Positions 39,501 through 53,000 of a DNA stretch of 64,000 bases are shown in pieces. The notes under the pieces are model-generated. The model was not told the DNA's origin. It did no database searches and saw nothing but the letters and a program-made list of their open reading frames with translations. Location of the stretch: positions 19,982,001-20,046,000 of the forward strand of contig NW_027480422.1 of NCBI RefSeq assembly GCF_051401765.1, in the 5' to 3' direction. The stretch's first letter is position 1. Each line of letters opens with the position of its first letter. This DNA is from Calliopsis andreniformis. Lineage: Eukaryota > Arthropoda > Insecta > Hymenoptera > Andrenidae. The translations under genes were made by a program, and so were the position numbers.

Positions 39501-40740
39501 AACGTAGAAATGCCCATCACTTTCACACTGGTTGTAATTATTCCTGTTATACGATGGAATAGCTGTTGTATTTCTATTTTATTTTGTGCTTCTGGCGTTG
39601 ACTTCTAAGGCGCTAGCTATTCGATCTGGTGGTGCAACGCTCTAGAGTGAAGCCTAGGTTGCCAGGAACGTAGAAATGACGATTACCTTCACCCTGATTG
39701 CAATTATTCCTATTATACGATGGAAAGACTGTTGTATTTTTATTGTATTTTATGCTTCTGGCGTTAAATTCTAAGTCCCTAACTATGCTATCTGGTGCAG
39801 CAACGCCCTACAGTTAAGCCTAGGTGCCCGGAACGTAGAAATGACCATAACTTTCACACTGTTTGCAATCATTCATTTTATACGATGGAAAAGCTGTTGT
39901 ATTTATATTGTATTTTATGCTTCTGGAGTTGACTTCTAAGGCCGTAGCTAATCGATGTGGTGGGGCAACGCCCTAGAGTGAAGCCTAGGTTGCCCGGAAC
40001 GCAGAAATGACCATTACTTCCACACTTTTTGCGATTATTCATTTTATACAGTGGAAAAACTGTTGTATTTATATTGTATTTTATGCTTCTGACATTGACT
40101 TCTAAGGCCCTAACTATTCGATGTGGTGTAGGATCGCCCTAGGGTGAAGCCTAGGTTGCCCGGAACGTAGAAATCACCATAACTTTCATACTGGTTGCAA
40201 TTATTCGTTTTATACGGTGGAAAAACTGTAGTATTTATATTGAATTTAATGCTTCTGGCGTTGACTTCTAAGGCCGTAGCAATTCGATGTGGTGGAGCAA
40301 CTCTTTAGAGTGAAGCCTAGGTTGCCTGGAACGTAGAAATGACCATCACTTTCACACTGGTTGCAATTATTCCTGTTATACGATGGAAAAACTGTTGTAT
40401 TTATATTGTATTTTATGCGTCTGGAGTTGTTTTCTAAGGCCCTAACTATTCGACCTAGTGGACCAACGCCCTGGAGTGAAGCCTAGGTTGCAGGGAACGT
40501 AGAAATGCCCATTACTTTCACACTGGTTGTAATTTTTCCTGTTATACGATGGAAAAGCTGTTGTATTTATATTGTATTTTATGCTTCTGGCGTTGACTTC
40601 TGAGGCCCTAGCTATTCTATCTGGCGGAGCAACGCCCTAGAGTGAAGCCTAGATTGCCCGGAACATAGAAATGACCATTACCTTCACGCTTCTTGCAATT
40701 ATTCCTGTTATACGATGAAAAAACTATTGTATTTTTATTG
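36523..40740 (+). repeat. Divergent monomers with small local duplications
   Basis: About 25 monomers with no long higher-order period. A pair at 37,201 and 37,699 (498 bp, three monomers) shares ATCACTTTCACACTGG, TGCTTCTTGCGTTGAC and TGATGAAGCCCAGG. A pair at about 39,361 and 40,356 (995 bp, about six monomers) shares TGCGTCTGGAGTTGTTTTC and GGTTGCAGGGAACG. No gene or foreign insertion is seen. Confidence 0.85.
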
Positions 40741-43589
40741 TATTTTATGCTTCAGCATTTGACTTCTAATGCCCTAGCTATTCGACCTGGAGGAGCAACG
40801 CCCTCGAGTGAAGCCTAGGTTGCCCCGATCGTAGAAGAGACCATTACTATCACACTGGTTGCAATAATTCATTTCATAGAACGGAAAAACTGTTGTTATT
40901 TTACTTCATTTTATGGTTCTGGCGTTGACTTCTAATGCCATAGCTATTAGATCAGGAGGAGCAACGCCCTCGAGTGAAGCCTGGGTTGCCCAGAACGTCG
41001 AAATGACCATTACTTTCACACTGTTTGCAATTATTCATTTCATTGAATGGAAAAACTGTTGTATTTATATTGTATTTTATGCTTCTGGCGTTGATTTCAT
41101 AGGCCCAAACTATTCGATCTGGTGGACCAACGCCCTAGAGTGAAGCCGAGGGTGCACGGAACGCAGAAGTGACCATACCTTTCACACTGGTTGCAATTAT
41201 TCGTTTTATACAATGGAAGAACTGTTCGATTTGTTTTGTATTTTATGCTTCGGGCGTTGACTTCTAAGGACCTAACTATTCGATCTGGTGGAGCAGCGCC
41301 CTAGAGTGAAGCCTAGGTTGCCCGGAACGTAGAAATGACCATAACTTTCACACTGGTTGCTATTATTCGTTTTATACGATGGAAAAACTGTTGTACTTAT
41401 ATTGTATTTTATTCTTCTGGCGTTGACTACATAGGCCCTATGTATTCGATCTGGTGGAGCAACGACCTGGAGTGAAGCCTAGGTTGCCCGGATCGTAGAA
41501 ATGACCATGACTTACAAACTGGTTGCAGTTATTCGTTTTATACGATTGAAAAGCTGTTTTATTTATATTGTAAATCATGCTTCTGGCGTAGACTTCGAAG
41601 GCCGTAGCTATTCGATGTGGTGGAATAACGCCCTAGAGTGAAGCCTAGGTTGCCCGGAACGTAGAAATGACCATAACTTTCACACTGGTTGCTATTATTC
41701 GTTTTATACGATGGAGATACTGTTGTACTTATATTGTATTTTATTTCTCTGGCGTTGTATTCTAAATCCCTAGCTATTCGATCTGGTGGATCAACGCCCT
41801 AGAGTGAAGCCTAGGTTGCCCGAAACGTAGAAATGACAATTACTTTCACACTGGTTGCAATTATTCTTGCTATACGATGGAAAAGCTGTTGTATTTTTAT
41901 TGTATTTTATGCTTCTGGCGTTGTCTTCTAAGGTCCTATCTATTCGATCTTGTGGGGCAACGTCCAAAAGTGAAGCCTAGGTAGCCCGGAACGCAGAAAT
42001 GACCATTACCTTCACACTGGTTGCAATTATTCCTATTATACGATGGAAAGACTGTTGTATTTTTATTGTATTTTATGCTTCTGGCGTTGTCTTCTAAGGT
42101 CCTATCTATTCGATCTTGTGGGGCAACATCCAAAAGTGAAGCCTAGGTGGCCCGGAACGTAGAAATGACCATTACCTTCACACTGGTTGCAATTATTCCT
42201 ATTATACGATGGAAAGACTGTTGTATTTTTATTGTATTTTATGCTTCTGGCGTTGTCTTCTAAGGTCCTATCTATTCGATCTTGTGGGGCAACGTCCAAA
42301 AGTGAAGCATAGGTTGCCCGGAACGTAGAAATGACCATTACCTTCACACTGGTTGCAATTATTCCTATTATACGATGGAAAGACTGTTGTATTTTTATTG
42401 TATTTTATGCTTCTGGCGTTGACTTCTAAGGTCCTAAGTATTCGATGTGGTGGAGTAACGCCCTAGAGTGAAGCCTAGGTTGCCCGTAACGTAGAAATGA
42501 CCATAACTTTCAGACTGGTTGCATTTATTCCTGTTATACGATGGAAAAGCTGTTGCATTTATATTGTATTTTATGCTTCTGGCGTTGACTTCTGAGGCCC
42601 TAGCTATTCGATCTGGCGGAGCAACGCCCTAGAGTGAAGCCTAGGTTGTCCGGAACGTAGAAATGACCATTACTTTCACTCTGGCTGCAATTATTCGTTT
42701 TATACAATGGAAGAACTGTTCGATTTGTTTTGTATTTTATGCTTCGGGCGTTGACTTCTAAGGACCTAACTATTCGATCTGGTGGAGCAGCGCCCTAGAG
42801 TGAAGCCCAGGTTGTCCGGAACGTAGAAATGACCATTACTTTCACTCTGGCTGCAATTATTCCTGTTATACGATGGAAAAGTTGTTGGATTTTTATTGCA
42901 TTTTATGCTTCAGCATTTGACTTCTAATGCCCTAGCTATTAACCTGGAGGAGCAACGCCCTCGAGTGAAGCCTAGGTTGCCCGGAACGTAGAAGAGACCA
43001 TTACTATCACACTGGTTGCAATAATTCATTTCATAGAACGGAAAAACTGTTGTTATTTTATTTCATTTTATGCTTCTGGCGTTAACTTCTAATGCCATAG
43101 CTATTAGATCAGGAGGAGCAACGCCCTCGAGTGAAGCCTGGGTTGCCCAGAACGTCGAAATGACCATTACTTTCACACTGTTTGCAATTATTCATTTCAT
43201 TGAATGGAAAAACTGTTGTATTTATATTGTATTTTATGCTTCTGGCGTTGATTTGATAGGCCCAAACTATTCGATCTGGTGGACCAACGCCCTAGAGTGA
43301 AGCCGAGGGTGCACGGAACGCAGAAGTGACCATACCTTTCACACTGGTTGCAATTATTCGTTTTATACAATGGAAGAACTGTTCGATTTGTTTTGTATTT
43401 TATGCTTCGGGCGTTGACTTCTAAGGACCTAACTATTCGATCTGGTGGAGCAGCGCCCTAGAGTGAAGCCTAGGTTGCCCGGAACGTAGAAATGACCATG
43501 ACTTACAAACTGGTTGCAATTATTCGTTTTATACGATTGAAAAGCTGTTTTATTTATATTGTAAATCATGCTTCTGGCGTAGACTTCGA
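40741..43589 (+). repeat. 13-mer-spaced duplication flanking a tandem monomer triplet
   Basis: Bases from about 40,741 recur from about 42,899 (offset about 2,157, 13 monomers), with the markers TTCAGCATTTGACTTC, CCCTCGAGTGAAGCC, AGAACGTCGAAATGACC and TTCATTGAATGG. The downstream copy skips one monomer after about 43,490: it passes directly to the ATGACTTACAAACTGG monomer seen at about 41,505. A further partial copy (GGAAGAACTGTTCGATTTG) lies at about 42,700. Bases about 41,255-41,815 resemble 10,060-10,620 in the 10-mer HOR. Confidence 0.82.
41998..42439 (+). repeat. Single-monomer tandem amplification
   Basis: Consecutive monomers starting at 41,998, 42,164 and 42,330 are almost the same: each has TCCTATTATACGATGGAAAG. 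The first two, and the monomer preceding them, share GTCTTCTAAGGTCCTATC and CTTGTGGGGCAAC followed by TCCAAAAGTGAAGC. This is the clearest monomer-level (period 1) expansion in the window; elsewhere neighbours are normally different. Confidence 0.88.
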
Positions 43590-46500
43590 AGGCCGTAGCT
43601 ATTCGATGTGGTGGAGCAACGCCCTAGAGTGAAGTCTAGGATGCTCGCAACGTAGAAATGACCATATCCTTCACACCGTTTGCAATTATTCCTGTTATAC
43701 GATTGAAAAACTGTTGTACATATGTTGTATTTTATTCTTCTGGTGCTGATTTCTAAGTCACTAGCTATTCGATCTGGTGGAGCAACGCCCTAGAGTGAAG
43801 CCTAGTTTACCGGGAACATAGAAATGACCAGTACTTTCACACTGGTTGCAGTTATTCCTGTTATACGATGGAAAAACTGTTGCATTTTTATTGTATTTTA
43901 TGCCTCTGGCGTTGACTTCTAAGTCCCTAGCTATACGATCTGGTGGAGCAATGTCCTAGGGCGAAGCCTAGGTTGCCCGGAACGTAGAAATGACCTGCAC
44001 TTTCAGACTGGTTGCAATTATTCCTGTTATACTATGGAAAAACTGTTGCATTTTTATTGTACTTTATGCTCCTCGCGTTAAATTCTAAGTCCCTAACTAT
44101 GCGATCTGGTGGAGCAACGCCCTGCAGTTAAGCCTAGGTTGCACGGAACGTAGAAATGACCATAACTTTCACACTGGTTGCAATTATTCGTTTTATACAA
44201 TGGAAAAACTGTTCTATTTATTTTGTATTTTATGCTTCGGGCGTTGACTTCTAAGGCACTAACTATTCGATGTGGTGGAGCAACGCCATAGAGCGAAACC
44301 TAGGTTGCTCGGAACATAGATATGACCATTACTTTCACACTGGTTGCAGTTATTCATTTTATACTATGTAAAAACTGTTGCACATATATCGTATTTTATG
44401 CTTCTGGCGTTGACTTCTTAGGCCCTAACTATTCGATCTGGTGAAGCAACGCTCTAGAGTGAAGCCTAGGTTGCCCGGAACGTAGAAATGACCATTACCT
44501 TCACACTGCTTGCAATTATACATTTTATACGATGGAAAAACTGTTGTATTTTTATTGTGTTTTATGCTTCTGGCGTTGACTTCTAAGTCCCTAGCTATTC
44601 GATCTGGTGGAGCAACGCCCTACAGCGAACCCGAGGTTGCCCGGAACGTAGAAATGACCTTTACTTTCACACTGTTTGCAAATATACATTATATACGATG
44701 GAAAAGCAGTTGTATTTATATTGTATTTTATGCTTCTGGCGTTGACTTCTTATGCCCTAACTATTCGATCTGGTGGAACAACGCCCTAGAGTGAAGCCTA
44801 GGTTGCCCGGATCGTAGAAATGACCATTACCTTCAAACTGCTTGCAATTATACATTTTATACGATGGAAAAACTGTTGTATTTTTATTGTATTTTATGCT
44901 TCTGGCGTTGACTTCTAAGTCCCTAACAATGCGATCTGGTGGAGCAACGCCCTACAGTTAAGCCTAGGTTGCCCGGAACGTAGAAATGACGTTTACTTTC
45001 ACACTGTTTGCAAATATACATTATATACGATGGTAAAGCTGTTGCATTTATATTGTATTTTATGCTTCTGGCGTTGACTTCTTAGGCCCTAACTATTCGA
45101 TCTGAGGGAACAACGACCTAGAGTGAAGCCTAGGTTGCCCGGAACGCAGAAATGACCATAACATTCACACTGTTTGCAATCATTCATTTTATACGATGGA
45201 AAAGCTGTTGTATTTGTATTGCGTTTTATGCTTCTGGAGTTGACTTCTAAGGACGTAGCTATTCGGTGTGGTGGAGCAACGCCCAAGAGTGAAACCTAGG
45301 TTGCCCGGAACGTAGAAATGACCATTACTTTCACACTGATTGCAATTATTCCTTTTATACGATGGAAAAACTGTGGCACCTATGTTGTATTTTATTCTTC
45401 TGGCGTTGAATTCTAAGTCCCTAGGTATTCGATCTGGTGGAGCAAGGCCGTGGAGCGAAGCCTAGGTTGCCCGGAACGTCGAAATGACCTGTACTGTCAC
45501 ACTGGTTGCAATTATTCCTGTTATACTATGGAAAAACTGTTGCATTTTTATTGTATTTTATGCTTCTGGCGTTGACTTCTAAGTCCCTAACTATGCGATC
45601 TGGTGGAGCAACGCCCTACAGTTAAGCCTAGGTTGCCCGGAACGTAGGAATGACCATAACTTTCATACTGGTTGCAATTATTCTTTTTATACCGTGGAAA
45701 AACTGTTGTATTTATATTGTATTTTATGCGTCTGGAGTTGACTTCTTAGGCCCTAACTATTCGATCTGGTGGAACAACTCCCTAGAGTGAAGCCTAGGTT
45801 GCCCGGAACGTAGAAATAACCTTTACTTTCACACTGTTTGCAAATATACATTATATTCGATGGAAAAGCTGTTGTATTTATATTGTATTTTATGCTTCTG
45901 GCGTTGTCTTCGTAGGCCCTAACTATTCGATCTGGTGGAGCAATGCTCTAGAGTAAAGCCTAGGTTGCCCGGAAGGTAGAAATGACCATTACCTTCACAC
46001 TGCTTGCAATTATACATTTTATACGATGGAAAAACTGTTATACTTATGTTGTATTTTATTCTTCTGGCGTTGAATTCTAAGTCCCTAGCTATTCGATCTG
46101 TTGGAGCAACGCCCAAGAGTGAAACCTATGTTGGCCGGAACGTGGAAATGACCATTACTTTCACACTGGTTGCAATTATTCATATATACGATGGAAAAAC
46201 TGTTGTATGTTTATTGTATTTTATGTTTCTGGCGTTGACTTCTAAGTACCTATCTATTCGATCTGGTGGAGCAGCGCTCTACAGCGAAACCTAGGTTGCC
46301 CGGAACGTAGAAATGACCTTTACTTTTACACTGTTTGCAAATATACATTATATACGATGGAAAACCTGTTGTATTTATATTGCATTTTATGCTTCTGGCG
46401 TTGACTTCTTAGGCTCTAACTATTCGATCTGGTGGAACAATGCCCTAGAGTGAAGCCTAGGTTGCCCGGAACGTAGAAATGACCATAACTTTCACACTGG

Positions 46501-49500
46501 TTGCAATTATTCGTTTTATACAATGGAAAAACTGTTCTATTTATTTTGTATTTTATGCTTCGGGCGTTGACTTCTAAGGCCCTAACTATTCGATCTGGTG
46601 GAGCAACGCTCTAGAGTGAAGCCTAGGTTATCCAGAACGTAGAAATGACCATTACCTTCACTGCTTGCAATTATACATTTTATACGATGCAAAAACTGTT
46701 CTACATATGTTGTATTTTATTCTTCTGGCGCTGAATTCTAAGTCCCTAGCTATTCGATCTGGCGGAGCAACGCCCTAGACTGAAGCCTAGGTTGCCCGGA
46801 ACGTAGAAATGACATGTACTTTCACACTGGTTGCAATTATTCCTGTTATAGGATGGAAAAACTGTTGCATTTTTATTGTATTTTATGCTTCTGGCGTTGA
46901 CTTCTAAGTCCCTAACTATGCGATCTGGTGGAGCAACGCCCTACAGTTAAGCCTAGGTTGCCCGGAACGTTGGAATGACCTTTACTTTGACACTGTTTGC
47001 AAATATACATTATATACGATGGAAAAGCTGTTGTATTTATATTGTATTTTATGCTTCTGGCGTTGACTTGTTAGGCCCTAACTATTCGATCTGGTGGAGC
47101 AACGCCCTAGAGAGAAGCCTAGATTGCCCGGAACGTAGAAGTGACCATAACTATCAGACTGGTTGCAATTATTCGTTTTAAACGATGGAAAGACTGTTGT
47201 ATTTATATTGTATTTTATAGTTATGGCGTTGTCTTCTAGGGCCGTAGCTATTCGATGTGGTTGAGCAACGGCCTAGAGTGAAGCCTAGGTTGCCCGGAAC
47301 GTATAAATGACCATAGCTTTCATACTGGTTGCAATTATTCGTTTTATACGATGGAAAAGCTGTTGTATTTATTTTGTATTTGGTGCTCCTGGCGTTGACT
47401 TCTTAGGCCCTAGTTATTGGATCTGGTGGACCAACGCCCTAGAGTGAAGCCTAGGTTGCCCGGAACGTAGGAATGACAATAACATTCATACTGGTTGCAA
47501 TTATACGTTTTATACGATGGAAAAACTGTTGTATTTTTATTTTATTTTATGCTTCTGGCATTGACTTCTTAGGCCCTAACTATTCGATCTGGTGAAGCAA
47601 CGCCCTAGAGTGAAGCCTAGGTTGCCCAGAACGTAGAAATGACCATAAGTATCAGACTGGTTGCAATTATTCCTGTTATACGATTCAAAAACTTTTGTAT
47701 TTATATTGCATTTTATGCTTCTGGCGTTGACTTCTAAGGCCGGAGCTATTCGATGTGGTGCAGCGACACCCTCGTGTGAAGCCTAGGTTGCCCGGAACGT
47801 AGAAATGACCATACCTTTCACACTGGTTGCAATTATTCCTGTTATACGATGGAAAAACTGTTGTATTTATATTATATTTTATGCTTCAGACGTTGACTTC
47901 TAAGGCAGTAGCTATTCGATGTGGTGGAGTAACGCCCTAGAGTGAAGCGTAGGTTGCCCGGAAAGTAGAAATGAACATTACCTCCACACTGTTTGCAATT
48001 ATTCATTTTATACAGTGGAAAAACTGTTGTATTTATATTGTTTTTTATAGTTATGGCGTTGACTTCTAAGGCCGTAGCTATTCGATGTGGTGGAGCAATG
48101 CCGTAGAGTGAAGCCTAGGATGCTCGCAACGTAGAAATGACCATATCTTTCACACTGTTTGCAATTATTCCTGCTATAAGATTGAAAAACTGTTGTATTT
48201 GTATTGTATTTTATGCTTCTGGCGTAGACATCTTAGGCCCTAACTATTCGATCTGGTGGAACGACGCCCTAGAGTGAAGCCTAGGTTGCCCGTATCGTAG
48301 AAATGACCATACCTTTCACACTGGTTGCAATTATTCCTGTTATACGATGGAAAAACTGTTGTATTTCTATTGTATTTTATGCTTCTGGCGTTGACTTCTT
48401 AGGCCCTAACTATTCGATCTGGTGGAGCAACGCCCTAGGGTGAAGCCTAGGTTGCCCGGAACGTAGAAATGACAATACCTTTCACACTGGTTGCAATTAT
48501 TCCTGTTATACAAGGGAAAAACTGTTGTATTTATATTGTATTTTATGCTTCTGGTGTAGACTTCTTAGGCCCTAACTATTCGATCTGGTGGAACGACGCC
48601 CTACAGTGAAGCCTCGGTTGCCTGTATCGTAGAAATGACCATATCTTTCACACTGGTTGCAATTATTCCTGTTATACGATGGAAAAACTGTTGTATTTCT
48701 ATTGTATTTTATGCTTCTGGCGTTGACTTCTTAGGCCCTACCTATTCGATCTGTTGGAGCAACGCCCTAGGGTGAAGCCTAGGTTGCCCGGAACGTAGAT
48801 GTGACCATAACTATCAGACTGGTTGCAATTATTCGTTTTATACGATGGATAGACTGTTGTATTTATATTGTATTTTATAGTTATGGCGTTGTCTTCTAGG
48901 GCCGTAGCTATTCGATGTGGTTGAGCAACGCCCTAGAGTGAAGCCTAGGTTGCCCGGAACGTAGAAATGACCATCACTTTCGCACTGGTAGCAATAATTC
49001 TTGTTATACGACGGAAAAACTGTTGTATTTATATTGTATTTTATGCTTCTGGCGATCACTTCTAAGGCCGCAGCTATTCGATGTGGTGGAGCAACGCCCT
49101 AGACTGAAGCCTAGGTTTCCCGGAACGTAGAAATGACCATCACTTTCACACTGGTTGCAATTATTCCTGTTATACGATGGAAAAACTGTTGTATTTATAT
49201 TGTATTTTATGCTTCTGGTGTAGACTTCTTAGGCCCTAGCTATTCGATGTGGTGGTGCAACGCCCTAGACTGAAGCCTAGGTTTCCTGGAACGTAGAAAT
49301 GACCATCACTTTCACACTGGTTGCAATTATTCCTGTTATACGATGGAAAAACTGTTGTGTTTATATTGTATTTTATGCTTCTGGTGTAGACTTCTTAGGC
49401 CCTAACTATTCGATCTGGTGGAACGACGCCCTAGAGTGAAGACTCGGTTGCCTGTATCGTAGAAATGACCATATCTTTCACACTGGTTGCAATTATTCCT

Positions 49501-49598
49501 GTTATACGATGGAAAAACTGTTGTATTTCTATTGTATTTTATGCTTCTGGCGATCACTTCTAAGGCCGCAGCTATTCGATGTGGTGGAGCAACGCCCA
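43590..49598 (+). repeat. 6.0-kb segmental duplication, copy 1
   Basis: About 36 monomers that recur at 50,062-56,069 at a constant offset of 6,471 bp (39 monomers minus 3 bp). I noticed about a dozen single-base differences by eye over 6.0 kb (for example CACCGTTTGC in copy 1 against CACTGTTTGC in copy 2; GGCCGTGGAG against GGCCCTGGAG), so identity is close to 99.8%. Even small indels are shared, such as ACCTTCACTGCTTGC lacking two bases (46,660 and 53,130). Many monomers here belong to the subfamily with GCAAATATACATTATATACG. Confidence 0.93.
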
Positions 49599-50061
49599 AG
49601 AGTGAAACCTAGGTTACCCGGAACGTAGAAATGACCATTACTTTCACACTGATTGCAATTATTCCTTTTATACGATGCAAAAACTGTGGCACCTATGTTG
49701 TATTTTATTCTTCTGCCGTTGAATTCTAAGTCCCTAGGTATTCGATCTGGTGGAGCAAGGCCCTGGAGCGAAGCCTAGGTTGCCCGGAACGTCGAAATGA
49801 CCTGTACTGTCACACTGGTTGCAATTATTCCTGTTATACTATGGAAAAACTGTTGCATTTTTATTGTAGTTTATGCTTCTGGCGTTGACTTCTAAGTCCC
49901 TAACTATGCGATCTGGTGGAGCAACGCCCGACAGTTAAGCCTAGGTTGCCCGGAACGTAGGAATGACCTTTACTTTCACACTGTTTGCAAATATACATTA
50001 TATACGATGGAAAAGCTGTTGTATTTATATTGTATTTTATGCTTCAGGCGTTGACTTTTAA
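49599..50061 (+). repeat. Spacer between the 6.0-kb copies, itself duplicated
   Basis: These 463 bp separate the two 6.0-kb copies. Most of it matches 45,286-45,650 (offset about 4,313, 26 monomers), sharing GCCCAAGAGTGAAACC, TTCACACTGATTGC, CTGTGGCACCTATG and GAACGTCGAAATGACCTG. It then passes through a GCAAATATACATTATATACG monomer into the start of copy 2 at 50,062. It looks like a template switch or crossover product that linked the copies. Confidence 0.85.
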
Positions 50062-53000
50062 GGCCGTAGCTATTCGATGTGGTGGAGCAACGCCCTAGAG
50101 TGAAGTCTAGGATGCTCGCAACGTAGAAATGACCATATCCTTCACACTGTTTGCAATTATTCCTGTTATACGATTGAAAAACTGTTGTACATATGTTGTA
50201 TTTTATTCTTCTGGTGCTGATTTCTAAGTCACTAGCTATTCGATCTGGTGGAGCAACGCCCTAGAGTGAAGCCTAGTTTACCGGGAACATAGAAATGACC
50301 AGTACTTTCACACTGGTTGCAGTTATTCCTGTTATACGATGGAAAAACTGTTGCATTTTTATTGTATTTTATGCCTCTGGCGTTGACTTCTAAGTCCCTA
50401 GCTATACGATCTGGTGGAGCAATGTCCTAGGGCGAAGCCTAGGTTGCCCGGAACGTAGAAATGACCTGCACTTTCAGACTGGTTGCAATTATTCCTGTTA
50501 TACTATGGAAAAACTGTTGCATTTTTATTGTACTTTATGCTCCTCGCGTTAAATTCTAAGTCCCTAACTATGCGATCTGGTGGAGCAACGCCCTGCAGTT
50601 AAGCCTAGGTTGCACGGAACGTAGAAATGACCATAACTTTCACACAGGTTGCAATTATTCGTTTTATACAATGGAAAAACTGTTCTATTTATTTTGTATT
50701 TTATGCTTCGGGCGTTGACTTCTAAGGCACTAACTATTCGATGTGGTGGAGCAACGCCATAGAGCGAAACCTAGGTTGCTCGGAACATAGATATGACCAT
50801 TACTTTCACACTGGTTGCAGTTATTCATTTTATACTATGTAAAAACTGTTGCACATATATCGTATTTTATGCTTCTGGCGTTGACTTCTTAGGCCCTAAC
50901 TATTCGATCTGGTGAAGCAACGCTCTAGAGTGAAGCCTAGGTTGCCCGGAACGTAGAAATGACCATTACCTTCACACTGCTTGCAATTATACATTTTATA
51001 CGATGGAAAAACTGTTGTATTTTTATTGTGTTTTATGCTTCTGGCGTTGACTTCTAAGTCCCTAGCTATTCGATCTGGTGGAGCAACGCCCTACAGCGAA
51101 CCCGAGGTTGCCCGGAACGTAGAAATGACCTTTACTTTCACACTGTTTGCAAATATACATTATATACGATGGAAAAGCAGTTGTATTTATATTGTATTTT
51201 ATGCTTCTGGCGTTGACTTCTTATGCCCTAACTATTCGATCTGGTGGAACAACGCCCTAGAGTGAAGCCTAGGTTGCCCGGATCGTAGAAATGACCATTA
51301 CCTTCAAACTGCTTGCAATTATACATTTTATACGATGGAAAAACTGTTGTATTTTTATTGTATTTTATGCTTCTGGCGTTGACTTCTAAGTCCCTAACAA
51401 TGCGATCTGGTGGAGCAACGCCCTACAGTTAAGCCTAGGTTGCCCGGAACGTAGAAATGACGTTTACTTTCACACTGTTTGCAAATATACATTATATACG
51501 ATGGTAAAGCTGTTGCATTTATATTGTATTTTATGCTTCTGGCGTTGACTTCTTAGGCCCTAACTATTCGATCTGAGGGAACAACGACCTAGAGTGAAGC
51601 CTAGGTTGCCCGGAACGCAGAAATGACCATAACATTCACACTGTTTGCAATCATTCATTTTATACGATGGAAAAGCTGTTGTATTTGTATTGCGTTTTAT
51701 GCTTCTGGAGTTAACTTCTAAGGACGTAGCTATTCGGTGTGGTGGAGCAACGCCCAAGAGTGAAACCTAGGTTGCCCGGAACGTAGAAATGACCATTACT
51801 TTCACACTGATTGCAATTATTCCTTTTATACGATGGAAAAACTGTGGCACCTATGTTGTATTTTATTCTTCTGGCGTTGAATTCTAAGTCCCTAGGTATT
51901 CGATCTGGTGGAGCAAGGCCCTGGAGCGAAGCCTAGGTTGCCCGGAACGTCGAAATGACCTGTACTGTCACACTGGTTGCAATTATTCCTGTTATACTAT
52001 GGAAAAACTGTTGCATTTTTATTGTATTTTATGCTTCTGGCGTTGACTTCTAAGTCCCTAACTATGCGATCTGGTGGAGCAACGCCCTACAGTTAAGCCT
52101 AGGTTGCCCGGAACGTAGGAATGACCATAACTTTCATACTGGTTGCAATTATTCTTTTTATACCGTGGAAAAACTGTTGTATTTATATTGTATTTTATGC
52201 GTCTGGAGTTGACTTCTTAGGCCCTAACTATTCGATCTGGTGGAACAACTCCCTAGAGTGAAGCCTAGGTTGCCCGGAACGTAGAAATAACCTTTACTTT
52301 CACACTGTTTGCAAATATACATTATATTCGATGGAAAAGCTGTTGTATTTATATTGTATTTTATGCTTCTGGCGTTGTCTTCGTAGGCCCTAACTATTCG
52401 ATCTGGTGGAGCAATGCTCTAGAGTAAAGCCTAGGTTGCCCGGAAGGTAGAAATGACCATTACCTTCACACTGCTTGCAATTATACATTTTATACGATGG
52501 AAAAACTGTTATACTTATGTTGTATTTTATTCTTCTGGCGTTGAATTCTAAGTCCCTAGCTATTCGATCTGTTGGAGCAACGCCCAAGAGTGAAACCTAT
52601 GTTGGCCGGAACGTGGAAATGACCATTACTTTCACACTGGTTGCAATTATTCATATATACGATGGAAAAACTGTTGTATGTTTATTGTATTTTATGTTTC
52701 TGGCGTTGACTTCTAAGTACCTATCTATTCGATCTGGTGGAGCAGCGCTCTACAGCGAAACCTAGGTTGCCCGGAACGTAGAAATGACCTTTACTTTTAC
52801 ACTGTTTGCAAATATACATTATATACGATGGAAAACCTGTTGTATTTATATTGCATTTTATGCTTCTGGCGTTGACTTCTTAGGCTCTAACTATTCGATC
52901 TGGTGGAACAATGCCCTAGAGTGAAGCCTAGGTTGCCCGGAACGTAGAAATGACCATAACTTTCACACTGGTTGCAATTATTCGTTTTATACAATGGAAA

